NCBI GenBank assembly: GCA_024224995.1
Contig: JAAENB010000902.1
Coordinates: forward strand, 1-10,565
Length of the DNA stretch: 10,565 nt
Source: a bacterium
GTDB lineage: Bacteria > Spirochaetota > UBA4802 > UBA5550
Direction of reading: 5' to 3'
A program made the translations under genes and the position numbers. Below, piece by piece: positions 1-6,908 of the stretch (positions are counted from its first letter, which is position 1; each line of letters opens with the position of its first letter). A model generated the notes under the pieces. It was not told where the DNA came from. It made no database searches and worked only from the letters and a program-made list of their open reading frames with translations.

Positions 1-90
1 ACAAAAATATTCTTGTTTTGTTTTGTTGTTTTTTTTTTAAGTGTTTTTTTTTGGGAGGGTGGGTTTTGGGGGGGGGGGGGGGGGGGGGGA
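1..90. other. G/T low-complexity stretch, probable contig-end artefact
   Basis: From about position 14 to 90 the strand is almost purely G and T, with T runs followed by an unbroken run of 22 G at 68-89. Nothing else in the window has this composition. A long G run at the extreme end of a sequence is typical of low-signal reads or poor consensus at a contig end. No start codon with a ribosome binding site or other signal is visible here. It should not be read as biology without raw-read support. Confidence 0.6.
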
Positions 91-110
91 GTATTTTTCG
101 GGTTTTTTGA

Positions 111-305
111 TTAAGTTTGAGGACCTGTACGCAAAAACAAAGGTCTTTTTTATGCATGAAAAGAAATCGGATAACAGGATGAAATATTTTATTTCAACCA
201 GGAAACCGATCTATATAAAAGATGTTTTTGAACCTTCCGAAGAAAAAGATAAAAGTGACAGGATTTATTATATCGACACACTCTATAATCCCACTTACGC
301 GCTTG
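111..305 (+). pseudogene. Fragment of a second GAF/PilZ-type regulator gene
   Basis: This stretch aligns without gaps to 2253-2447, inside the intact regulator gene. I count 16 mismatches in 195 bases, about 92% identity, and the reading frame is kept. It encodes the equivalent of residues 148-212 of the intact protein, with mostly conservative changes such as D/N, Y/F, I/V and E/K. Similarity stops abruptly after the codons for YALA, and the frame then runs through unrelated sequence to a TGA at 389-391. On the left it fades into low-complexity sequence near 100. There is no start codon context, no N-terminal domain and no PilZ part. It is either a remnant of a paralogue or a repeat where assembly broke or became chimeric; the sequence cannot separate these. 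Confidence 0.6.
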
Positions 306-376
306 CTTCAGCGTATCTATGGAAAAAATGGGGGCGAGGTAAAATTTATTTTTTTCTATTTAGAACTGTCGTTTGC

Positions 377-1615
377 TTATTCACCGGGTGAAACAAATGA
401 AGCCGCCAGCGCAGCATCCGAACCGCCCGGGTTCGCAGCCGTTATTCGGAGAGTCGCTCCTTCAGGCCATGTTCCAAGCTGAATGTCCGTAACAGGACCG
501 GTAATTTGATCCGCCATCAGGCTGCTTCCGGTACCGCCGGAGAAGGCAACACGTACCTGTAAGCCCGATACCGCGTCTGTATTAAGACGAAGAGTTAAAT
601 TGTCCCGGCCAATTTTTGAACTGATGAAAGTCATCCCACCGTTCGCGGGAGCCGTTACGGAAACCGTTTCAGTGGAAAGATCACTGGAACTCACCTCGTT
701 GAAGGTTATGGAGTTATACCCGTATATTCCGCCTTCAAAAGTGGTGTCATTCACCGCAATTGCCAGGGCCAGGTCCCCGAGAACTGTTTCAAAATCCGTT
801 GGGTTTGGCAGCGCACCCAGGAGACCGTCCAGGGAAGCGGTCCCATTTTCAGTGTCCGCAACAAGATCGCGAATAAAATCGTCCCCAAAACGTTCATGGA
901 GATAGGTACCAAACAGGAGAAATATCCCGTAATTACCTGAAGGGCTGTTATCTATTAATGGTGCCCGGGGATCTTCCAGCCACCTGTTGACCCAGACCTC
1001 GTCATTTCCAAAGCCCGTTACCACCATGGCCAATTCGCTTAAAGATTCATTGAGCCATAGTTCCTCATCGGGATCAGCGCCGTGGTGAATTAGATGCTGG
1101 AATTCATGAGCCTGAACCGAGAGCATATAGTTAGAATCAGGAGCGTGGATAGCGGTATTGATGTGAAGCATCTCGTGCTTATTTGAGGTGGGTCCATCTG
1201 TTTGATCATCTATCCTGAAGTATCCATCAAAGGTTTTGCCCATGAATCCTTCCATTTCATACATGAATAGATAGATCCTGTCATCATTATCAAATACATC
1301 AGGAGGATTCCCAAACAGTTCTGTTGTTATTTCGTAAATACCCGCATGGCAGTTTGCGGGAGTTGACCAGTTCCAGGCTGTTAAGATCGTGTCAAGAGCC
1401 TCCATGTTAACAGTGTTCCCCCATGCGTCGTACTCAACAAGAGCATATACGTGTTTACTCCGGGCTCGAACATGGGCATAGATCTGGGTATTCTGTGGAG
1501 GCATAACTGAGAGATCCCATATCCACCACTTATTTTCGTCAGTAAGCGGATAATCACAGCTTGATATGGTCGTCAGCATAATAATAATTAATAAACTTTT
1601 AAGAAACTTTTTCAT
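377..1615 (-). CDS. M30-like (hyicolysin-type) zinc metallopeptidase lipoprotein
   Basis: A 412-residue predicted envelope lipoprotein protease. The N-terminus has basic residues, a hydrophobic stretch and a lipobox-like ISSC with the lipidated cysteine at 20. The catalytic core holds HEFQH at 170-174 followed by WLNESLSELA at 187-196, where E190 or E194 would be the third zinc ligand, as in gluzincins. Upstream features also fit the M30 family: an FGNPPDVFDNDDRI segment near 101-114, a GYFRIDD near 131-137 and SNKHEMLHINT at 144-154. Residues from about 315 onward are beta-rich and may form an accessory domain. The ATG is preceded by AAGGAAAA at suitable spacing, and a TATAAT lies at 1644-1649 on the same strand without a well-spaced -35. 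It is divergent from the GAF/PilZ gene. Substrate is unknown; a secreted peptidase of degradative or virulence type is possible. Confidence 0.85.
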   Translation of the reverse strand: MKKFLKSLLIIIMLTTISSCDYPLTDENKWWIWDLSVMPPQNTQIYAHVRARSKHVYALVEYDAWGNTVNMEALDTILTAWNWSTPANCHAGIYEITTELFGNPPDVFDNDDRIYLFMYEMEGFMGKTFDGYFRIDDQTDGPTSNKHEMLHINTAIHAPDSNYMLSVQAHEFQHLIHHGADPDEELWLNESLSELAMVVTGFGNDEVWVNRWLEDPRAPLIDNSPSGNYGIFLLFGTYLHERFGDDFIRDLVADTENGTASLDGLLGALPNPTDFETVLGDLALAIAVNDTTFEGGIYGYNSITFNEVSSSDLSTETVSVTAPANGGMTFISSKIGRDNLTLRLNTDAVSGLQVRVAFSGGTGSSLMADQITGPVTDIQLGTWPEGATLRITAANPGGSDAALAASFVSPGE

Positions 1616-1750
1616 ATTACTTTTCCTTTTTTATAAATTTGCTATTATATACAATTTTTTGAACAGGGGGACATCTTGTCAATATAAAAGTGTCTTTTTT
1701 TTAAAGAAACTCCATTTGTGGCTGTGGGATTAATCCTGCCAAAATTTTTC

Positions 1751-1778
1751 TTGAATTTGGCCGCTAAAATGGTATAAT
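1751..1778 (+). promoter_or_regulatory. Sigma-70-type promoter with extended -10
   Basis: TTGAAT at 1751-1756 and TATAAT at 1773-1778 are separated by 16 bases, and TGG directly before the -10 makes an extended -10. It points at the GTG start at 1811, giving a short leader of about 25 bases. A 10-bp perfect palindrome GGATTAATCC at 1727-1736, with GGC/GCC outer arms at 1720-1722 and 1738-1740, lies 14 bases upstream of the -35 and could be a regulator site. Confidence 0.65.
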
Positions 1779-1810
1779 ATAAACAAATATTATTAAATTC
1801 CGGGGTAATT

Positions 1811-2890
1811 GTGGAGCCAACATCATTTACGGATTCAAGTGTTCTTGAAAGCATTTATAACAGGTTTTTCACCGCGGGCAATGTCTTTCTTAAATTCGGG
1901 ACTTTGAATATCAAGATAAAATATCTTGAATACAAAAACGGTATGATCTACCTGAAAATTAAGGAAGGGCAGCATAAACTTGATACTGCTATTTTATATA
2001 TCAGGCATGGTGATGAGGTTATTTTCTCACATATCAGGTTTAACTCAAAAAAAGATGATTATCATCTATTTGAGCTTGAAAATATCCAGATCCTTAAAAT
2101 GCACAGAAAAGAAGAAAGAAAACAGTTCGATTCTTCTCAGGATGATACAGGCGCTGAGATATTTTTATCAAGCATAATTTCCGATTTTGTGATCAGGGAG
2201 AGCCTTGGAGAAGAGAGAAGGCATTTAAAGAATATAAAAGAGGATATTTTATTTAAGTTTGAGAACCTGTACGCAAAAACAAAGGTCTTTTTTATGAATG
2301 AAAAGAAATCGGATAACAGGATGAAATTTTTTATTTCAAACAGGAAACCGATCTATGTAAAAGATATTTTTGAACCTTCCGAAAAAAAGGATAAAGGAGA
2401 CAGGGTTTATTATATCGACACGCTATATAATCCCGATTACGCTCTTGTAAGAGATAATATTGTGTCGGAAATATCGGCTCCTTTTTTATATAAGGGGATG
2501 ATCCCTTTTGGGTATTTACAGGTAAATGACCAAAAACCCCTTAGTGAGAAAGCCTATTCAAAGATCAGGAAATTCTGCCTTTCCGTATCGGAGCTCATGT
2601 CCAGGGACGACAGCATTATAAAAGCATCGGAAGACCGGATCAATGTAACCGATTTTTCCGAAGGCGGCATGGGAATAGTCTTTAAAGAAAGAGTCTTGAT
2701 TAAGCATTTTAAGGTCGACAGCTACATACATTTTATTCTTTATCTTCCCAATAATCAGCATGCCTCAGTGCTCTGTATAGTGAGAAATATCAATCTCATG
2801 GACAAATCCTTTTATAAAGTAGGCTGCGAGATAATAAATATTGATGCCATTGGAGAAGTGGCCTATTTTGAATTTTTAGATTCATTATAG
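1811..2890 (+). CDS. GAF-like/PilZ cyclic-di-GMP receptor (DUF1577-like)
   Basis: A 359-residue soluble protein. Residues 1-95 are beta-rich and resemble the N-terminal domain of YcgR-type PilZ proteins, ending in RKEER (99-103), which fits the RxxxR cyclic-di-GMP motif. Residues of about 115-265 look GAF-like, closing with a SAPFLYKGMIPFGYLQV segment near 222-238 and a helix. The C-terminal part carries DFSEGG (281-286), fitting the D/NxSxxG PilZ motif, and then a beta-barrel-like segment to the end. In ordinary PilZ domains the two motifs lie a few tens of residues apart; here about 180 separate them. Leptospira proteins under DUF1577 are the nearest type I recall, but I cannot confirm that by search. 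The start is GTG, with GGGG five bases upstream and a strong promoter just before. A partial second copy of its middle lies at 111-305. Confidence 0.7.
   Translation: MEPTSFTDSSVLESIYNRFFTAGNVFLKFGTLNIKIKYLEYKNGMIYLKIKEGQHKLDTAILYIRHGDEVIFSHIRFNSKKDDYHLFELENIQILKMHRKEERKQFDSSQDDTGAEIFLSSIISDFVIRESLGEERRHLKNIKEDILFKFENLYAKTKVFFMNEKKSDNRMKFFISNRKPIYVKDIFEPSEKKDKGDRVYYIDTLYNPDYALVRDNIVSEISAPFLYKGMIPFGYLQVNDQKPLSEKAYSKIRKFCLSVSELMSRDDSIIKASEDRINVTDFSEGGMGIVFKERVLIKHFKVDSYIHFILYLPNNQHASVLCIVRNINLMDKSFYKVGCEIINIDAIGEVAYFEFLDSL
2253..2447 (+). repeat. Long direct repeat, partner of 111-305
   Basis: This 195-base segment of the regulator gene matches 111-305 at about 92% with no gaps, at an offset of 2142 bases (a multiple of three). 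It spans residues 148-212, part of the GAF-like region. The two copies are in direct orientation and flank the metalloprotease gene, so recombination between them could delete or duplicate that gene. Confidence 0.75.
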
Positions 2891-2919
2891 AATAGGCCTG
2901 TCTGTGACTCAAATAAAAC

Positions 2920-2947
2920 TTGACTATATTTTATATTTTATTATACT
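2920..2947 (+). promoter_or_regulatory. Promoter of the small lipoprotein gene
   Basis: TTGACT at 2920-2925 and TATACT at 2942-2947, spaced by 16 bases, match the housekeeping sigma-factor consensus well. Transcription would begin near 2954 and leave a leader of about 90 bases before the ATG at 3045. Confidence 0.6.
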
Positions 2948-2956
2948 TATCGTCAG

Positions 2957-2979
2957 GTAAGCTGTATTAAGCGGCTTAC
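2957..2979 (+). other. Short hairpin in the leader of the lipoprotein gene
   Basis: GTAAGC at 2957-2962 pairs with GCTTAC at 2974-2979 around an 11-base loop. It begins almost at the predicted transcription start, so it could act as a 5' stabilising hairpin. A six-T run at 2991-2996 lies too far downstream for a standard terminator. The function is unproven. Confidence 0.3.
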
Positions 2980-3044
2980 AGAGGTTTCACTTTTTTATTA
3001 TAAGACTCATTATTAAAAAAATCAAAATAATTAAGGAAAAAATC

Positions 3045-3455
3045 ATGATCAAAAAAACACTCACTTTAACGCTCTCTTTAACACTTATTGGCCTCATGCT
3101 CTTTATTGTTACCTGCAAATCAAAAAATGATTCAAAAGATGGTTCAAAAAATACTGAAGCAGTGGTTGAAACAGGGAACTCGGTAGAGCCTGAAGTAAAG
3201 GCTGGAGCATACTATACAGTAAAAGAAATGAGCCAGGGCGATATCTTATGCTATATTACCATGGCTGATGAAAATGGGAATAACCTGCACATGAGCGCGG
3301 CATTTGCTATCTGTGAAGACGATTCCAGGTATCTCAATAAAAAAGTTTCCATAGCAAAAACCGAAATTGCCAATCTTAACGATTGCGAAAGTAACGAGCC
3401 ATGCGGTAAAACAAAAAAAGAAAAAATCATAGCAGAATTATCTCTTGCGAAATAA
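3045..3455 (+). CDS. Small hypothetical lipoprotein
   Basis: A 136-residue protein that I do not recognise. The first 24 residues are a lipoprotein signal: MIKKT, a long hydrophobic core, and IVTC with the lipid-bearing cysteine at 24, a relaxed lipobox of the spirochaete kind. A low-complexity linker rich in Lys, Ser, Asn and Asp follows (25-40). From about 54 on there is a compact domain with YYTVKEMSQGDILCYI and three further cysteines near 89, 114 and 120, which may form disulfides with the Cys at 69. The pattern suggests a small beta-barrel fold, but that is a guess. The ATG is preceded by AAGGAAAA at good spacing. It has its own promoter and ends in a hairpin terminator, so it is a single-gene unit, convergent with the PKD gene. 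Confidence 0.8.
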   Translation: MIKKTLTLTLSLTLIGLMLFIVTCKSKNDSKDGSKNTEAVVETGNSVEPEVKAGAYYTVKEMSQGDILCYITMADENGNNLHMSAAFAICEDDSRYLNKKVSIAKTEIANLNDCESNEPCGKTKKEKIIAELSLAK

Positions 3456-3507
3456 ATATTCTTTTTAGCTGAGTTTCTTAGAACAGGGTAATAGTTTCTT
3501 GCTTTTT

Positions 3508-3553
3508 GGGATTGAGGGATACAGCGCACCGTATCCCTCGTCACCCTTTTTAT
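3508..3553 (+). terminator. Rho-independent terminator after the small lipoprotein
   Basis: GAGGGATAC at 3514-3522 pairs perfectly with GTATCCCTC at 3531-3539 around an 8-base loop, with outer GGG/CCC arms at 3508-3510 and 3544-3546. TTTTTATTT follows on the plus strand. The opposite strand has no T tract past the hairpin, so it probably works mainly for the plus-strand gene, although it lies between two convergent genes. Confidence 0.8.
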
Positions 3554-4816
3554 TTACAGTTTTCCTTCTTTCTCAAGTTTATATATATCCTCAGGCGTAA
3601 CAAATTTCGTACCCAGAATTCTGCGGGCGGACCGTATCTTGTCAATTTCAGCGGTACCGGTGATAACCCTGGCCCTATTGTCCGCAATGGCCTCCTTGAT
3701 AGATTCTTTTGACATGGGAACAGTAATGTACAGGGGTGACGTAACTATCCGCCCGTTTGACAGTTCTCCCACAAGTTTAATTTTAACCGTACAGGTAGAA
3801 TCAGGAAAAATATTTTTATTAAATACAAGAGTATCTTTGGCATACTCACCGGCATCCAGGGATGTTTTGCTGATAAAATTTTCACTGGGATAGGCCGTCA
3901 TTTCAGCACCATTCTTTCCGGAGCAAGGCAGGCACGTCACATGAGCGTTGAAAAAATTGAGAGGCATGTCGAAAATATTTTTTATTTTGATTTTTACAAT
4001 ATACGTATCGCCCTGTGGAACAGCTATCCGGTCATAGGTGATAGGGATCACCGCAGTACCCATGCGGCTGGATATCCACTGGATATTAGGAAAGGTCACT
4101 TCTTTTCTCGCGGTTATACTGGTACCCGTTTTGTCGGTTATACTGACCGTTGCCAAAAAATTTGATGTAAAAGATTTTTGCTCCCTGTTGCCGTAATTGT
4201 GGCTCACAATGCCGGCATTGGTCCGCGCGCTTTTCCCATCACCAAAATCCCACTTATAGACACAGGAACCTTCAAGCCCCTGCATCTCAATGACTTCAAA
4301 ATTGATCTCACCCAGCCTGGAGCTGCTAAAGGTACTTTTTAATTGGGCCATTGGCCTGTTCTCACATTTAATAACACGAACAGCAACCTCTTTATGATCA
4401 AGCATATTCATAGTATCACGGACAAAAATATGTATCTTCTTTTCCCCGGGAGCCTTATAGTTCAAAATAACAGAGTCTCCTTTTTTACCGGAAATACGGT
4501 AATTAAGGGTATTTGTTTTACCCCGGGGATTTTCGGCTTTAACGGAGACCAAAAAATCTTCACCGGAGCAGACGGGATTTTTTTCCACAACAACTTCATC
4601 AATCATCTTCACCATCTCAATATCGGTTATATTTACCCTTGAGAGGTCAATCCCGGACTCTTCCCATGTTTCAGATGATAATTGCTTAATGGAATTTTTT
4701 TTTCCGTTGTCATTAATTTCATGTTTTGTATTGGAACCAGGCCCGGTGATAAAGTTGACAATGACCGCAATAATAATCACGCTCACAAAACAATAAATTG
4801 CTTTTTTGATGTCCAT
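3554..4816 (-). CDS. Membrane-anchored PKD-domain protein
   Basis: A 420-residue protein with one N-terminal hydrophobic segment (about 6-23) after MDIKK, acting as an uncleaved anchor or signal. There is no lipobox. The rest is predicted to lie outside the inner membrane. Residues of about 155-240 contain a PKD-type Ig-like fold with its hallmark WDFGDG at 189-194 and a SHNYG strand near 205-209. A preceding Ig-like segment (about 80-150) and a following beta-rich segment (about 255-368) flank it. The C-terminal 50 residues are helical and charged. Six cysteines (83, 151, 185, 295, 298, 342) in the exported part could form disulfides. AAGGAG lies six bases before the ATG. It is the last gene of the minus-strand series. 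PKD domains usually mediate protein or polysaccharide contacts; no enzyme motif is visible. Confidence 0.7.
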   Translation of the reverse strand: MDIKKAIYCFVSVIIIAVIVNFITGPGSNTKHEINDNGKKNSIKQLSSETWEESGIDLSRVNITDIEMVKMIDEVVVEKNPVCSGEDFLVSVKAENPRGKTNTLNYRISGKKGDSVILNYKAPGEKKIHIFVRDTMNMLDHKEVAVRVIKCENRPMAQLKSTFSSSRLGEINFEVIEMQGLEGSCVYKWDFGDGKSARTNAGIVSHNYGNREQKSFTSNFLATVSITDKTGTSITARKEVTFPNIQWISSRMGTAVIPITYDRIAVPQGDTYIVKIKIKNIFDMPLNFFNAHVTCLPCSGKNGAEMTAYPSENFISKTSLDAGEYAKDTLVFNKNIFPDSTCTVKIKLVGELSNGRIVTSPLYITVPMSKESIKEAIADNRARVITGTAEIDKIRSARRILGTKFVTPEDIYKLEKEGKL

Positions 4817-4847
4817 GTAGTGCTCCTTGCTTTTGTAATCGCTAGTT

Positions 4848-4879
4848 CAACAGGGGGAAGGGGGCTTCTCCCCCTGTTG
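4848..4879. repeat. GC-rich inverted repeat between genes
   Basis: CAACAGGGGG at 4848-4857 pairs perfectly with CCCCCTGTTG at 4870-4879. The 12-base loop region holds a further AAG/CTT pairing and a GGGG block, so alternative pairings of the G and C blocks are possible. Neither strand has a T tract after it, so it is not a typical intrinsic terminator. It could be an mRNA-stabilising or processing hairpin between the crystallin-fascin gene and the PKD gene. Confidence 0.6.
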
Positions 4880-4881
4880 CG

Positions 4882-4901
4882 GCGCAGTGTTAACAGTGCG
4901 C
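4882..4901. repeat. 20-bp quasi-palindrome
   Basis: Arms GCGCA and TGCGC surround a TGTTAACA palindrome, and the only mismatch is one symmetrical G/G pair. It lies ten bases past the stop codon of the upstream minus-strand gene and two bases from the larger inverted repeat. It may be a protein-binding site or part of a double-hairpin transcript end. Confidence 0.5.
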
Positions 4902-4911
4902 ATTTGAAAGA

Positions 4912-6834
4912 TTAATGGATAATCACTGTGAACCTTTCCCATGATCCGATCGCGGAACGGTTGGCGTTGGCTTTCCCGTTGCTTTCCGCAACAACATATT
5001 TGTTATGAACACTTTTTAGTGAAATAATGTCATTGTTTCTTAGCCCGCCGCCGGGATTGGAATGATTGATCAGGGTAAAAGTTTCCCAGGAATAGGCGAC
5101 ACTCCTGTTCCCGTCTAAATTACCATTTGACTGAGCGCTCAGGTAATAATTATTAACAGTACGAATATTGATCTTACCACCATCCATAACAGCAGAACCG
5201 GGCGCTTCAAGAGTAAACCGTTCCCATGACCCAATCGCGGAGCGGTTTGCGTTAACAGAATTACCGCCGCCGCTTTCAGCCACCATGTATTTGCTATGAG
5301 CGCTTTTTAATGAAACAGTCATACCATCGGTACTCTTGATAACTTTCACAGACGAAGCTTCATCATTGAAGCTGCCCAGGCTTGACGTATCAGAGGAATA
5401 GACCATTGCGGTACCGCCAAAGTTGGTGTGTTGATAAAGCACCACCCTGTAATCAGGATCAAAAATACGGACACTGGAAACCCTGTCGTTCCCAATATCA
5501 TCGGACAATTGCGAATCAGATACCTCGCCAAAATAGCATACCGGTATTTCCTTGTAACCGCTGTCTTTAAAAATACATGCCACAGGAGCTGCATGTTTTT
5601 CAATTTTCATGGATGAAGCGGAATCATTCCAGGGCACCAGGCCATTGTCGCAATAGTAGCTCCAGCTATGGCCTCCATAGTTACCATGTTCGTATAAAGT
5701 AACTTTATACCCGGCCTTGACCTTGATACTTGAAACCGCGTCATTCCAGGGTAGTGAGGAAAGGTTCGTTGTTTCATAGTAGTCCTTTGAACTACCGCTA
5801 AAATTCGCGTCTTTATATATTGTAACAATTTTTTCGGCAGGAAGACCGGTTTCCGTATCCAGGTAATATCCGCCGCCCTTTACAGTACTTTCTATTTTCC
5901 CGTAATATGAGCTTTCCGATGTCTGAATCCCTGTATTGTTTCCTGTAGGATTAGACATTGATGTCATAATAAAATGGTCCGGGGCAACGGCATACGTTTC
6001 AGTTTTCCCCAGGTGGCCTCTCCATGTAGAGCCGGTGTCATTATAAACATTCAGGCCAAAAGCGTTAACCACCTGGTTGGCCAATTTTCCCGCAATTTCT
6101 TCATAGTCAATAAAACCAAGGAAATCAAAGGCATTTCCCCAGAAACCGCCTTTGCTCTCAACTTCCTCAAGGATCATTTCGTACAGTCCCTGGTAGAGGG
6201 CAAGCGCGCCAGCATCAACCATGTCAGTAGTACCATGAAAATAATTCATCTCTTTTCCATTCAGATAATTTACGTACCATAGCTGCCCGGAACAATGAGT
6301 GCCTTTATTATTCTCTCTATTGGTACTGAACTGGCTGAGCCAATACTCTTTAGAGCTGTTGATATAGGAATGGATCCTGTAATAGGAGTCAATTGAGGCC
6401 ATTGTATCTGCGATCTCTTCAAGAAAAGGCCTGTAATTTTCTTCATCGGCGTCCAGGGGTTTGAGCACAACATCCGTGGAACGAACCCATTGAGTTTTTT
6501 GCGTGATCAAACCGGGTTTTCCGTGTTCCAGGTCATTGGGATCAATGCTGGTGGGAATTCCCAGCCAGTTTGTATTGAGACTTAACTCTCCGGAATCCAA
6601 TGTATTATGACGAATATGATAACCATTATCGATCATCATGCCGGAGTGTGACCAATACCCGCCAAAACCTGCGGTTAATGTAGCGCCAATAAATCCACTG
6701 GGACTACCTGTTAATATTATATCACCCTTTGAAGCATTAATCGTATAGGGTTCAATATAGACGATATCCCCAAATAAAGACGTTGAAACTAAAAATAGAA
6801 AAGAGATAAGAATAGATAATTTGAATTTTTTCAT
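4912..6834 (-). CDS. Secreted NlpC/P60-like hydrolase with crystallin and fascin domains
   Basis: A 640-residue exported protein. Residues 1-22 form a signal peptide. Residues 35-200 resemble permuted NlpC/P60 (YiiX/C92-type) hydrolases: KGDIIL at 36-41, WSHSGM at 61-66 with candidate catalytic His63, and THCSGQLWY at 179-187 with candidate Cys181; the His-before-Cys order is the permuted one. Residues 336-414 and 418-500 are two beta-gamma-crystallin domains, each with two calcium-type N/D-N/D-x-x-S-S clamps: NDAVSS (364), NDSASS (403), NDRVSS (449), NDEASS (490). Residues 505-640 hold three repeats ending in SWERFT/SWETFT, a fascin-like beta-trefoil. A likely role is cell-wall or amide hydrolysis with calcium-stabilised and ligand-binding modules; the substrate is unknown. 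GGGAGT lies six bases upstream of the ATG. A perfect 16-bp palindrome lies about 50 bases upstream. Confidence 0.75.
   Translation of the reverse strand: MKKFKLSILISFLFLVSTSLFGDIVYIEPYTINASKGDIILTGSPSGFIGATLTAGFGGYWSHSGMMIDNGYHIRHNTLDSGELSLNTNWLGIPTSIDPNDLEHGKPGLITQKTQWVRSTDVVLKPLDADEENYRPFLEEIADTMASIDSYYRIHSYINSSKEYWLSQFSTNRENNKGTHCSGQLWYVNYLNGKEMNYFHGTTDMVDAGALALYQGLYEMILEEVESKGGFWGNAFDFLGFIDYEEIAGKLANQVVNAFGLNVYNDTGSTWRGHLGKTETYAVAPDHFIMTSMSNPTGNNTGIQTSESSYYGKIESTVKGGGYYLDTETGLPAEKIVTIYKDANFSGSSKDYYETTNLSSLPWNDAVSSIKVKAGYKVTLYEHGNYGGHSWSYYCDNGLVPWNDSASSMKIEKHAAPVACIFKDSGYKEIPVCYFGEVSDSQLSDDIGNDRVSSVRIFDPDYRVVLYQHTNFGGTAMVYSSDTSSLGSFNDEASSVKVIKSTDGMTVSLKSAHSKYMVAESGGGNSVNANRSAIGSWERFTLEAPGSAVMDGGKINIRTVNNYYLSAQSNGNLDGNRSVAYSWETFTLINHSNPGGGLRNNDIISLKSVHNKYVVAESNGKANANRSAIGSWERFTVIIH
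4921..5322 (-). repeat. Three internal repeats encoding a fascin-like beta-trefoil
   Basis: Repeats lie at 5209-5322, 5065-5178 and 4921-5034 (residues 505-542, 553-590 and 601-638). Each begins with a V/I-S-L-K-S or I-N-I-R type strand, continues as xxYxxAxS, and ends NRS...SWE-FT. The first and third are nearly identical in protein (SLKSxHxKYxVAES, NANRSAIGSWERFT) and clearly similar in DNA, while the middle one has diverged. Three repeats make exactly one complete trefoil. Confidence 0.75.
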
Positions 6835-6879
6835 TGAATGACTCCCTTTTTTTTTATTTTTTTGTAATTTTTAATGCGG

Positions 6880-6908
6880 TTGAATAACCGTCTAGACGGT
6901 TTTATAAT
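6880..6908 (+). promoter_or_regulatory. Promoter-like element with an operator in its spacer
   Basis: On the plus strand TTGAAT (6880-6885) and TATAAT (6903-6908) are 17 bases apart, an excellent sigma-70 match. It points away from the 640-residue gene toward the end of the lipoprotein gene at 7025, and no convincing plus-strand gene follows. It may drive an antisense transcript or be a chance match in AT-rich DNA. On the minus strand a TTGACA (6937-6942) with poor -10 candidates, and TACAAT at 6907-6912, could serve the 640-residue gene. Confidence 0.35.
6886..6901. promoter_or_regulatory. Perfect 16-bp palindrome, probable operator
   Basis: AACCGTCTAGACGGTT is a perfect inverted repeat in otherwise very AT-rich sequence. 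Its size and symmetry fit a dimeric helix-turn-helix repressor such as a TetR-family protein. It fills the spacer of the plus-strand promoter-like element and lies 52 bases before the start codon of the minus-strand 640-residue gene. No regulator of that type is encoded in the window. The rest of the 6835-7024 gap holds T-rich and A-rich tracts and no gene. Confidence 0.55.

Noticed and set aside
111..305. Silent-cassette antigenic variation system
   Set aside because: Only one partial donor copy is visible, the target is a predicted cytoplasmic regulator, and the copy abuts probable artefact sequence.
600..905. 101-codon plus-strand frame inside the metalloprotease gene
   Set aside because: It is antisense to a gene with clear catalytic motifs and has no family features of its own.
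1644..1682. TTGACA and TATAAT on the minus strand as promoter of the metalloprotease
   Set aside because: The hexamers are good but 27 bases apart, too far for one sigma-70 promoter; only the -10 is noted with the gene.
1645..1854. 69-codon open frame on the minus strand
   Set aside because: It overlaps the start of the regulator gene and its promoter, has no ribosome binding site, and its translation has no domain or signal character.
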